Source: Chenopodium formosanum
Lineage: Eukaryota; Streptophyta; Magnoliopsida; Caryophyllales; Amaranthaceae
Assembly (NCBI GenBank): GCA_024500155.1
Contig: CM044869.1
Coordinates: 29,448,501-29,512,500, forward strand
DNA length: 64,000 nt
Direction: 5' to 3'
Shown: positions 29,501 to 42,580 of the stretch, piece by piece
Position numbering within the stretch: the first letter of the stretch is position 1
Layout: the number at the start of each line of letters is the position of its first letter
Notes under the pieces: generated by a model
Database searches by the model: none
Seen by the model: the letters and a program-made list of their open reading frames with translations, nothing else
What the model was told of the DNA's origin: nothing
Program-made: the position numbers and the translations under genes

Positions 29501-32500
29501 TGATTCAAAATGCTTTGTTTGAATGTGTTCGACTTTCATAGGCTTCAATTAGCCTCTTTGAATGCATTTTACTTTCATTTGATTCAAAAAGCTTTGTTTG
29601 AATGTGTTTGACTTTCATTTGATTCAATTAGCTTTGTTGAATGCATTTGACTTTCATTTGATTAAAAAACTTTGTTTGAATGTGTTTGACTTTCATTTAA
29701 TTCAAAAATCTTGGTATGAATGTGTTCGACTTTCATTATTTTTATCAGCTTCTTTGAATGCATTTGACTTCATTTGGGTTAAAAAGCTTTGTTTGAATGT
29801 GTTTGAGTTTCATTTGATTCAATTAGCTTTGTTGAATGCATTTAACTTTCTTTTGACTCAAAATGCTTTATTTGAATGTGTTTGACTTTCATTTGATTCA
29901 ATTAGCTTTATTGAATGCATTTGACTTTCATTTGATTCAAAAAGCTATGTTTGAATGTGTTTGACTTCCATTTGATTCAAAAAGCTTTGTTTGAATGTGT
30001 TTGACTTCCATTTGATTCAATTAGCTTTGTTGTATGCATTTGACTTTCATTTGATTAAAAATGCTTTGTTTGAATGTGTTTGACTTTCATTTGATTCAAA
30101 ATGCTTGGGTTGAATGAACTTGTCTTTCATTTGATTCAAAAAGCTTTGTTTAAATGTGTTTGTCTTTCTTTTGATTCAATTAGCTTTGTTGAAAGCATTT
30201 GACTTTTATTTGACTCAAATAGCTTTGTTCGAATGTGTTTGACTTTCATTTGATTCAATTAGCTTTGTTGAATGCATAGGATTTTCATTTGATTCAAAAA
30301 GCTTTGTTTGAATGTGTTTGACTTACAATTGATTCAAAAAGCTTATTTTGAATGTGTTTGACTTTCTTTGATCCACTTACGCTTTTTGAATGAATTTTAC
30401 TTTCATTTTACTCAAAAATCTTTGTTTGAATGCGTTTGACTTTCATTTGATCAAAAAACTTTGTTTAAATGTGTTTGACTTTCATTTGATTCAAAAAGCT
30501 TTGTTTGAATGTGTTTGACTTTCATTTGATTCACTTAGCTTTGTTGAATGTAATTGACTTTCATTTGATTTTAAAAGCTTGGTATGAATGTGTTCGACTT
30601 TCATTTGCTTCAATTAGCTTCTTTGAATACATTTGACTTTCATTTGAGTCAAAAAGCTTTGTTTGAATGTGTTTGACTTTCATTTGATTCAATTAGCTTT
30701 GTTGCATGCATTTGACTTTCATTTGACTCAAAATGCTTTGTTTGAATGTGTTTGACTTTCATTTGATTCAATTAGCTTTATTGAATGCATTTGACTTTCA
30801 TTTGATTCAAAAAGCTATGTTTGAATGTGTTTGACTTCCATTTGATTCAATTAGCTTTGTTGAATGCATTTGACTTTCATTTGATTAAAAAAGCTTTGTT
30901 TGAATGTGTTAAACTTTCATTTGATTCAAAAAGCTTAGATTGAACATGTTTAACTTTCTTTTTATTTAATTAGCTTTGTTGAATGCATTTGACTTTCATT
31001 TGATTCAAAAAGCTTATTTTGAATGTGTTTGACTTTCATTTAATTCAATATGTTTGGTTTGAATGTGTTCGACTTTCATTTGCATCAATTAGCCTCTTTG
31101 AATGCATTTGACTTTCATTTGATTCAAAAAGCTATGTTTGAATGTGTTTGACTTTCATTTAATTCAATTAGCTTTGTTGAATGCATTTGACTCAAAATGC
31201 TTTGTTAGAATGTGTTTGACTTTCATTTGATTTAATTAGATTTATTGAATGCATTTGACTTTCATTTGATTCAATTAGCTTTGCTGAATGCATTTGACTT
31301 TCATTTGATTAAAAATGCTTTGTTTGAATGTGTTTGACTTTCATTTGATTCAAAATGCTTTGTTTGAATGTGTTTGACTTTCATTTGATTCAAAATGCTT
31401 AGTTTGAATGTGTTTGACTTTCATTTGATTTAATTAGCTTTGTTTGAATGTGTTTGACTTTCATTTGATTCAATTAGCTTTGTTGTATCCATTTGACTTT
31501 CATTTGATTCAAAATGCTTTGTCTGAATGTGTTTGACTTCCATTTGATTCAAAAAGCTTTGTTTAAATGTGTTTGACTTTCTTTTATTTCAATTAGCTTT
31601 GTTGAATGCACTTGACTTTCATTTGATTCAATTAGCTTTGTTGAAGGCATTTGACTTTCATGTGACTCAAAAAGCTTTGTTTGAATGTGTTTGATTTTTG
31701 TTTGATTCAATTAGATTTATTGAATGCATTTGACTTTCATTTGATTCAAATAGCTTTGTTTGAATGTGTTTGACTTTCATTGATTCAATTACCTTTGTTG
31801 TATGCATTTGACTTCCATTTGATTAAAAATGCTTTGTTCGAATGTGTTTGACTTTCATTTGAATCAAATTGCTTGGTTTGAATTTGTTTGACTTTCATTT
31901 GATTTAATTATCTTTGTTTGAATGTTTTTGACTTTCATTTGATTTAATTAGCTTTGTTGAATGCATTTGACTTTCATTTGACTCAAAATGCTTTGTTTGA
32001 ATGTACTAGACTTTCATTTGATTCAATTAGCTTTCTTGAATGCATTTGACTTTCATTTGATTCAAAAAGCTATGTTTGAATGTGTCTAACTTTCATTTGA
32101 TTCAAAATGCTTTGTTTGAACTGGTTTAACTTTCATTTGATTCAAAATGCTTTGTTTGAATGTGTTCGACTTTCATTTGCTTCAATTAGCCTCTTTGAAT
32201 GCATTTTACTTTCATTTGATTCAAAAAGCTTTGTTTGAATGTGTTTGACTTTCATTTGATTCAATTAGCTTTGTTGAATGCATTTGACTTTCATTTGATT
32301 AAAAAACTTTGTTTGAATGTGTTTGACTTTCATTTAATTCAAAAATCTTGGTATGAATGTGTTCGACTTTCATTTGTTTTATCAGCTTTTTTGAATGCAT
32401 TTGACTTTCATTTGGGTTAAAAAGCTTTGTTTGAATGTGTTTGAGTTTCATTTGATTCAATTAGCTTTGTTGAATGCATTTAACTTTCTTTTGACTCAAA

Positions 32501-34480
32501 ATGCTTTGTTTAAATGTGTTTGACTTTCATTTGATTCAATTAGCTTTATTGAATGCATTTGACTTTCATTTGATTCAAAAAGCTATGTTTGAATGTGTTT
32601 GACTTCCATTTGATTCAAAAAGCTTTGTTTGAATGTGTTTGACTTCCATTTGATTCAATTAGCTTTGTTGTATGCATTTGACTTTCATTTGATTAAAAAT
32701 GCTTTGTTTGAATGTGTTTGACTTTCATTTGATTCAAAATGCTTGGGTTGAATGAACTTGTCTTTCATTTGATTCAAAAAGCTTTGTTTAAATGTGTTTG
32801 TCTTTCTTTTGATTCAATTAGCTTTGTTGAAAGCATTTGACTTTTATTTGACTCAAATAGCTTTGTTCGAATGTGTTTGACTTTCATTTGATTCATTTAG
32901 CTTTGTTGAATGCATAGGATTTTCATTTGATTCAAAAAGCTTTGTTTGAATGTGTTTGACTTACAATTGATTCAAAAAGCTTATTTTGAATGTGTTTGAC
33001 TTTCTTTGATCCACTTACGCTTTTTGAATGTATTTTACTTTCATTTTACTCAAAAATCTTTGTTTGAATGCGTTTGACTTTCATTTGATCAAAAAACTTT
33101 GTTTAAATGTGTTTGACTTTCATTTGATTCAAAAAGCTTTGTTTGAATGTGTTTGACTTTCATTTGATTCACTTAGCTTTGTTGAATGTAATTGACTTTC
33201 ATTTGATTTTAAAAGCTTGGTATGAATGTGTTCGACTTTCATTTGCTTCAATTAGCTTCTTTGAATGCATTTGACTTTCATTTGAGTCAAAAAGCTTTGT
33301 TTGAATGTGTTTGACTTTCATTTGATTCAATTAGCTTTGTTGAATGCCTTTGACTTTCATTTGACTCAAAATGCTTTGTTTTAATGTGTTTGACTTTCAT
33401 CTGATTCAATTAGCTTTATTGAATGTATTTGACTTTTATTTGATTCAAAAAGCTATGTTTGAATGTGTTTGACTTCCATTTGATTCAATTAGCTTTGTTG
33501 AATGCATTTGACTTTCATTTCATAAAAAAAGCTTTGTTTCGAATGTGTTAAACTTTCATTTGATTCAAAAACCTTAGTTTGAACATGTTTGACTTTCATT
33601 TGATTTAATTAGCTTTGTTGAATGCATTTGACTTTCATTTGATTCAAAAAGCTTATTTTGAATGTATTTGACTTTCATTTGATTCAATACGTTTGGTTTG
33701 AATGTGTTTGACTTTCATTTGCATCAATTAGCCTCTTTGAATGCATTTAACTTTCATTTGATTCAAAAAGCTTTGTCTGAATGTGTTTGACTTTCATTTA
33801 ATTCAATTAGCTTTGTTGAATGCATCTAACTCAAAATGCTATGTTTGAATGTCTTTGACTTTTATATGATTCAATTAGCTTTATTGAATGCATTTGACTT
33901 TCATTTGATTCAATTAGCTTTTTTGAATGCATTTGACTTTCATTTGATTAAAAATGCATTGTTTGAATGTGTTTGACTTTCATTTGATTCAAAATGCTTG
34001 GTTTGAATGTGTTTGACTTTCAATTGATTCAAAATGCTTAGTTTGAATGTGTTTGACTTTCATTTGATTTAATTAGCTTTGTTTGAATGTGTTTGACTTT
34101 CATTTGATTCAATTAGCTTTGTTGTATTTATTTGACTTTCATTTGATTAAAAATGCTTTGTCTGAATGTGTTTGACTTCCATTTGATTCAAAAAGCTTTG
34201 TTTAAATGTGTTTGACTTTCTTTTATTTCAATTAGCTTTGTTGAATGCACTTGACTTTCATTTGATTCAATTAGCTTTGTTGAAGGCATTTGACTTTCAT
34301 GTGACTCAAAAAGCTTTGTTTGAATGTGTTTGATTTTTGTTTGATTCAATTAGCTTTATTGAATGCATTTGACTTTCATTTGATTCAAATAGTTTTGTAT
34401 GAATGTGTTTGACTTTCATTTGATTCAATTAGCTTTGTTATATGTATTTGACTTCCATTTGATTAAAAATGCTTTGTTCG
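26524..34480. repeat. Satellite domain with ~2.64-kb higher-order repeat
   Basis: Monomers as elsewhere, but arranged in a long unit. The variant AACTTGTCTTTCATTTG occurs at 27441, 30117 and 32755 (spacings 2676 and 2638). GAACATGTTTRACTTTC occurs at about 28300, 30940 and 33580 (about 2637 and 2640). The second and third copies are almost collinear; the first has one extra monomer. The third copy is cut off near 34480, where the 1.1-kb unit begins. The boundaries are approximate. No gene is seen. Confidence 0.88.
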
Positions 34481-37400
34481 AATGTATTTGACTTTCATTT
34501 TACTCAAAAATCTTTGTTTGAATGTGTTTGACTTTCATTTGATTCAATTGGCTTTATTTAATGCATTTGACTTTCATTTGATTCAAAAAGCTTTGATTGA
34601 ATGTGTTTGACTTTCATTTGATTTAATTAGCTTTGTTAAATGCATTTGACTTTCATTTGATTCAAAAAGCTTTGTTTGAATGTGTTTGACTTTCATTTGA
34701 TTCAAAATGCTTGGTTTGAACGTGTTCGACTTTCATTTGCATCAATTAGCCTCTTTGAATGCATTTGACTTTCATTTGATTCAAAAAGCTTTTTTTGAAT
34801 GTGTTTGACTTTTATTTGATTCAATTAGCTTTGTTGAAAGCATTTGACTTTCATTTGACTTAAAAAACTTTGTTTTTTTATGTGTTTGACTTTCATTTGA
34901 TTCAATTAGCTTTATTGAATGCATTTGACTTTCATTTGATTCAAATAACTTTGTTTGAATGTGTTTAACTTTCATTTGATTCAATTAGCTTTGTTGAATG
35001 CATTTGATTTTCATTTGATTCAAAAGGCTTTGTTTGAATTTGTTTGACTTTTATTTGATTCCAAATGCTTAGTTTGAATGTGCTTGACTTTCATTTGATT
35101 TAATTAGCTTCGTTGAATGAATTTGTCATTTATTTTATTCAAAATGCTTTGTTTAAATGTGTTTGACTTTCTTTTGATTTAATTAGCTTTGTTGAATGCA
35201 TTTGACTTTTATTTGATTCAAATAGCTTTGTTTGAATGTGTTTGATTTTCATTTGATTCAATTAGCTTTGTTGAATGCATGGGATTTTCATTTGATTCAA
35301 AAAGCTTGGTATGAATGTGTTTGACTTTCGGTGATTCAAAAAGCTTAGTTCTAATGTGTTTGACTTTCATTTGATTCAATCAGCTTTGTTGAATGTATTT
35401 GACTTTCATTTTACTTAAAATTCTTTGTTTGAATGTGTTTGACTTTCATTTGATTCAATTGGCTTTATTTAATGCATTTGACTTTCATTTGATTCAAAAA
35501 GCTTTGATTGAATGTGTTTGACTTTCATTTGATTCAAAAAGCTTTGATTGAATGTGTTTGACTTTCATTTGATTCAAAAAGCTTTGTCTGAATGTGTTTG
35601 ACTTTCATTTGATTCAAAATGCTTGGTTTGAACGTGTTCGACTTTCATTTGCATCAATTAGCCTCTTTGAATGCATTTGACTTTCATTTGATTCAAAAAG
35701 CTTTGTTTGAATGTGTTTGACTTTCATTTGATTTAATTAGCTTTGTTGAAAGCATTTGACTTTCATTTGACTTAAAAAGCTTTGTTTTTTTATGTGTTTG
35801 ACTTTCATTTGATTCAATTAGCTTTATTGAATGCATTTGACTTTCATTTGATTCAAATAACTTTGTTTGAATGTGTTTAACTTTCATTTGATTCAATTAG
35901 CTTTGTTGAATGCCTTTGATTTTCATTTGATTCAAAATGCTTTGTTTGAATTTGTTTGACTTTTATTTGATTCCAAATGCTTAGTTTGAATGTGTTTGAC
36001 TTTCATTTGATTTAATTAGCTTCGTTGAATGAATTTGTCATTTATTTTATTCAAAATGCTTTGTTTAAATGTGTTTGACTTTCTTTTGATTTAATTAGCT
36101 TTGTTGAATGCATTTGACTTTTATTTGATTCAAATAGCTTTGTTTGAATGTGTTTGACTTTCATTTGATTCAATTAGCTTTGTTGAATGCATGGGATTTT
36201 CATTTGATTCAAAAAGCTTGGTTTGAATGTGTTTGACTTTCGGTGATTCAAAAAGCTTAGGTTGAATGTGTTTGACTTTCATTTGATTCAATCAGCTTTG
36301 TTGAATGTATTTGACTTTCATTTTACTCAAAAATCTTTGTTTGAATGTGTTTGACTTTCATTTGATTCAATTGGCTTTATTTAATGCATTTGACTTTCAT
36401 TTGATTCAAAAAGCTTTGATTGAATGTGTTTGACTTTCATTTGATTCAATTAGCTTTGTTAAATGCATTTGACTTTCATTTGATTCAAAAAGCTTTGTTT
36501 GAATGTGTTTGACTTTCATTTGATTCAAAATGCTTTGTTTGAACGTGTTCGACTTTCATTTGCATCAATTAGCCTCTTTGAATGCATTTGACTTTCATTT
36601 GATTCAAAAAGCTTTTTTTGAATGTGTTTGACTTTTATTTGATTCAATTAGCTTTGTTGAAAGCATTTGACTTAAAAAGCTTTGTTTTTTTATGTGTTTG
36701 ACTTTCATTTGATTCAATTAGCTTTATTGAATGCATTTGACTTTCATTTGATTCAAATAACTTTGTTTGAATGTGTTTAACTTTCATTTGATTCAATTAG
36801 CTTTGTTGAACGCATTTGATTTTCATTTGATTCAAAATGCTTTGTTTGAATTTGTTTGACTTTTATTTGATTACAAATGCTTAGTTTGAATGTGTTTGAC
36901 TTTCATTTGATTTAATTAGCTTCGTTGAATGAATTTGTCATTTATTTTATTCAAAATGCTTTGTTTAAATGTGTTTGACTTTCTTTTGATTTAATTAGCT
37001 TTGTTGAATGCATTTGACTTTTATTTAATTCAAATAGCTTTGTTTGAATGTGTTTGACTTTCATTTGATTCAATTAGCTTTGTTGAATGCATGGGATTTT
37101 CATTTGATTCAAAAAGCTTGGTATGAATGTGTTTGACTTTCGGTGATTCAAAAAGCTTAGTTTGAATGTGTTTGACTTTCATTTGATTCAATCAGCTTTG
37201 TTGAATGTATTTGACTTTCATTTTACTCAAAAATCTTTGTTTGAATGTGTTTGACTTTCATTTGATTCAATTGGCTTTATTTAATGCATTTGACTTTCAT
37301 TTGATTCAAAAATCTTTGATTGAATGTGTTTGACTTTCATTTGATTCAATTAGCTTTGTTGAACGGATTTGACTTTCATTTGATTCAAAATGCTTTGTTT

Positions 37401-40400
37401 GAATGGGTTTAACTTTCATTTGATTCAAAATGCTTTGTTAGAATGTGTTCGACTTTCATTTGCTTCAATTAGCCTCTTTGAATGCATTTACTTTCATTTG
37501 ATTTAAAAAGCTTTGTTTGAATGTGTTTGACTTTCATTTGATTCAATTAGCTTTGTTAAATGCATTTGACTTTCATTTGATTCAAAAAGCTTTGTTTGAA
37601 TGTGTTTGACTTTCATTTGATTCAATTAGCTTTGTTGAATGGATTTGACTTTCATTTGATTCAAAATGCTTTGTTTGAATGGATTTGACTTTCATTTGAT
37701 TCAAAATGCTTTGTTTGAATGTGTTCGACTTTCATTTGCTTCAATTAGCCTCTTTGAATGCATTTACTTTCATTTGATTCAAAAAGCTTTGTTTGAATGT
37801 GTTTGACTTTCATTTGATTCAATTAGCTTTGTTAAATGCATTTAACTTTCAATTGATTCAAAAAGCTTTGTTTGAATGTGTTTGACTTTCATTTGATTCA
37901 AAATGCTTGGTTTGAACGTGTTCGACTTTCATTTGCATCAATTAGCCTCTTTGAATGCATTTGACTTTCATTTGATTCAAAAAGCTTTGTTTGAATGTGT
38001 TTGACTTTTATTTGATTCAATTAGCTTTGTTGAAAGCATTTGACTTAAAAAGCTTTGTTTTTTGATGTGTTTGACTTTCATTTGATTCAATTAGCTTTAT
38101 TGAATGCATTTGACTTTCATTTGATTCAAATACCTTTGTTTGAATGTGTTTAACTTTCATTTGATTCAATTAGCTTTGTTGAACGCATTTGATTTTCATT
38201 TGATTCAAAATGCTTTGTTTGAATTTGTTTGACTTTTATTTGATTCCAAATGCTTAGTTTGAATGTGTTTGACTTTCATTTGATTTAATTAGCTTCGTTG
38301 AATGAATTTGTCATTTATTTTATTCAAAATGCTTTGTTTAAATGTGTTTGACTTTCTTTTGATTTAATTAGCTTTGTTGAATGCATTTGACTTTTATTTG
38401 ATTCAAATAGCTTTGTTTGAATGTGTTTGAGTTTCATTTGATTCAATTAGCTTTGTTGAATGCATGGGATTTTCATTTGATTCAAAAAGCTTGGTTTGAA
38501 TGTGTTTGACTTTCGGTGATTCAAAAAGCTTAGTTCTAATGTGTTTGACTTTCATTTGATTCAATCAGCTTTGTTGAATGTGTTTGACTTTCATTTGATT
38601 CAATCAGCTTTGTTGAATGTATTTGAATTTCATTTTACTCAAAAATCTTTGTTTGAATGTGTTTGACTTTCATTTGATTCAATTGGGTTTATTTAATGCA
38701 TTTGACTTTCATTTGATTCAAAAATCTTTGATTGAATGTGTTTGACTTTCATTTGATTCAATTAGCTTTGTTGAATGGATTTGACTTTCATTTGATTCAA
38801 AATGCTTTGTTTGAATGGGTTTGACTTTCATTTGATTCAAAATGCTTTGTTAGAATGTGTTCGACTTTCATTTGCTTCAATTAGCCTCTTTGAATGCATT
38901 TACTTTCATTTGATTTAAAAAGCTTTGTTTGAATGTGTTCGACTTTCATTTGATTCAATTAGCTTTGTTAAATGCATTTGACTTTCATTTGATTCAAAAA
39001 GCTTTGTTTGAATGTGTTTGACTTTCATTTAATTCAAAATGCTTGGTTTGAACGTGTTCGACTTTCATTTGCATCAATTAGCCTCTTTGAATGCATTTGA
39101 CTTTCATTTGATTCAAAAAGCTTTGTTTGAATGTGTTTGACTTTTATTTGATTCAATTAGCTTTGTTGAAAGCATTTGACTTAAAAAGCTTTGTTTTTTT
39201 ATGTGTTTGACTTTCATTTGATTCAATTAGCTTTATTGAATGCATTTGACTTTCATTTGATTCAAATAACTTTGTTTGAATGTGTTTAACTTTCATTTGA
39301 TTCAATTAGCTTTGTTGAACGCATTTGATTTTCATTTGATTCAAAATGCTTTGTTTGAATTTGTTTAACTTTTATTTGATTCCAAATGCTTAGTTTGAAT
39401 GTGTTTGACTTTCATTTGATTTAATTAGCTTCGTTGAATGAATTTGTCATTTATTTTATTCAAAATGCTTTGTTTAAATGTGTTTGACTTTCTTTTGATT
39501 TAATTAGCTTTGTTGAATGCATTTGACTTTTATTTGATTCAAATAGCTTTGTTTGAATGTGTTTGAGTTTCATTTGATTCAATTAGCTTTGTTGAATGCA
39601 TGGGATTTTCATTTGATTCAAAAAGCTTGGTTTGAATGTGTTTGACTTTCGGTGATTCAAAAAGCTTAGTTTGAATGTGTTTGACTTTCATTTGATTCAA
39701 TCAGCTTTGTTGAATGTATTTGAATTTCATTTTACTCAAAAATCTTTGTTTGAATGTGTTTGACTTTCATTTGATTCAATTGGGTTTATTTAATGCATTT
39801 GACTTTCATTTGATTCAAAAATCTTTGATTGAATGTGTTTGACTTTCATTTGATTCAATTAGCTTTGTTGAATGGATTTGACTTTCATTTGATTCAAAAT
39901 GCTTTGTTTGAATGGGTTTGACTTTCATTTGATTCAAAATGCTTTGTTAGAATGTGTTCGACTTTCATTTGCTTCAATTAGCCTCTTTGAATGCATTTAC
40001 TTTCATTTGATTTAAAAAGCTTTGTTTGAATGTGTTCGACTTTCATTTGATTCAATTAGCTTTGTTAAATGCATTTGACTTTCATTTGATTCAAAAAGCT
40101 TTGTTTGAATGTGTTTGACTTTCATTTGATTCAAAATGCTTGGTTTGAACGTGTTCGACTTTCATTTGCATCAATTAGCCTCTTTGAATGCATTTGACTT
40201 TCATTTGATTCAAAAAGCTTTGTTTGAATGTGTTTGACTTTTATTTGATTCAATTAGCTTTGTTGAAAGCATTTGACTTAAAAAGCTTTGTTTTTTTATG
40301 TGTTTGACTTTCATTTGATTCAATTAGCTTTATTGAATGCATTTGACTTTCATTTGATTCAAATAACTTTGTTTCAATGTGTTTAACTTTCATTTGATTC

Positions 40401-40940
40401 AATTAGCTTTGTTGAACGCATTTGATTTTCATTTGATTCAAAATGCTTTGTTTGAATTTGTTTAACTTTTATTTGATTCCAAATGCTTAGTTTGAATGTG
40501 TTTGACTTTCATTTGATTTAATTAGCTTCGTTGAATGAATTTGTCATTTATTTTATTCAAAATGCTTTGTTTAAATGTGTTTGACTTTCTTTTGATTTAA
40601 TTAGCTTTGTTGAATGCATTTGACTTTTATTTGATTCAAATAGCTTTGTTTGAATGTGTTTGACTTTCATTTGATTCAATTAGCTTTGTTGAATGCATGG
40701 GATTTTCATTTGATTCAAAAAGCTTGGTTTGAATGTGTTTGACTTTCGGTGATTCAAAAAGCTTAGTTTGAATGAGTTTGACTTTCATTTGATTCAATCA
40801 GCTTTGTGGAATGTATTTGAATTTCATTTTACTCAAAAATCTTTGTTTGAATGTGTTTGACTTTCATTTGATTCAATTGGGTTTATTTAATGCATTTGAC
40901 TTTCATTTGATTCAAAAATCTTTGATTGAATGTGTTTGAC

Positions 40941-42580
40941 TTTCATTTGATTCAATTAGCTTTGTTGAATGGATTTGACTTTCATTAATTCAAAATGCTT
41001 TGTTTGAATGGGTTTGACTTTCATTTGATTCAAAATGCTTTGTTAGAATGTGTTCGACTTTCATTTGCTTCAATTAGCCTCTTTGAATGCATTTACTTTC
41101 ATTTGATTTAAAAAGTTTGTTAGAATGTGTTTGACTTTCATTTGATTCAAAAAGCTTTGTTTGAATGTGTTTGACTTTCATTTGATTCAAAAAGCTTTGT
41201 TTGAATGTGTTTGACTTTCATTTGATTCAAAATGCTTGGTTTGAACGTGTTCTACTTTCTTTTGCATCAATTAGCCTCTTTGAATGCATTTGACTTTCAT
41301 TTGATTCAAAAAGCTTTGTTTGAATGTGTTTGACTTTTATTTGATTCAATTAGCTTTGTTGAAAGCATTTGACTTAAAAAGATTTGTTTTTTTATGTGTT
41401 TGACTTTCATTTGAATCAATTAGCTTTATTGAATGCATTTGACTTTCATTTGATTCAAATAACTTTGTTTGAATGTGTTTAACTTTCATTTGATTCAATT
41501 AGCTTTGTTGAATGCATTTGATTTTCATTTGATTCAAAATCCTTTGTTTGAATTTGTTTGACTTTTATTTGATTCCAAATGCTTAGTTTGAATGTGTTTG
41601 ACTTTCATTTGATTTAATTAGCTTCGTTGAATGAATTTGTCATTTATTTTATTCAAAATGCTTTGTTTAAATGTGTTTAACTTTCTTTTGATTTAATTAG
41701 CTTTGTTGAATGCATTTGACTTTTATTTGATTCAAATAGCTTTGTTTGAATGTGTTTGACTTTCATTTGATTCAATTAGCTTTGTTGAATGGATTTGACT
41801 TTCATTAATTCAAAATGCTTTGTTTGAATGGGTTTGACTTTCATTTGATTCAAAATGCTTTGTTAGAATGTGTTCGACTTTCATTTGCTTCAATTAGCCT
41901 CTTTGAATGCATTTACTTTCATTTGATTTAAAAAGTTTGTTAGAATGTGTTTGACTTTCATTTGATTCAAAAAGCTTTGTTTGAATGTGTTTGACTTTCA
42001 TTTGATTCAAAAAGCTTTGTTTGAATGTGTTTGACTTTCATTTGATTCAAAATGCTTGGTTTGAACGTGTTCGACTTTCTTTTGCATCAATTAGCCTCTT
42101 TGAATGCATTTGACTTTCATTTGATTCAAAAAGCTTTGTTTGAATGTGTTTGACTTTTATTTGATTCAATTAGCTTTGTTGAAAGCATTTGACTTAAAAA
42201 GATTTGTTTTTTTATGTGTTTGACTTTCATTTGAATCAATTAGCTTTATTGAATGCATTTGACTTTCATTTGATTCAAATAACTTTGTTTGAATGTGTTT
42301 AACTTTCATTTGATTCAATTAGCTTTGTTGAATGCATTTGATTTTCATTTGATTCAAAATCCTTTGTTTGAATTTGTTTGACTTTTATTTGATTCCAAAT
42401 GCTTAGTTTGAATGTGTTTGACTTTCATTTGATTTAATTAGCTTCGTTGAATGAATTTGTCATTTATTTTATTCAAAATGCTTTGTTTAAATGTGTTTGA
42501 CTTTCTTTTGATTTAATTAGCTTTGTTGAATGCATTTGACTTTTATTTGATTCAAATAGCTTTGTTTGAATGTGTTTGAC
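40941..42580. repeat. Tandem duplication of an 820-bp satellite unit
   Basis: 40941-41760 and 41761-42580 are near-identical. Private variants such as TTCATTAATTCAAAATGC and AAAAAGTTTGTTAGAATG recur exactly 820 bp apart, and I noticed only about two substitutions. The length is 21 monomers. Confidence 0.82.

Noticed and set aside
29598..29885. Plus-strand ORFs with FDFHLIQ repeats (also 32235, 42841, 45033, 48403)
   Set aside because: Same satellite on the other strand. Their identical copies reflect DNA duplication, not protein conservation.
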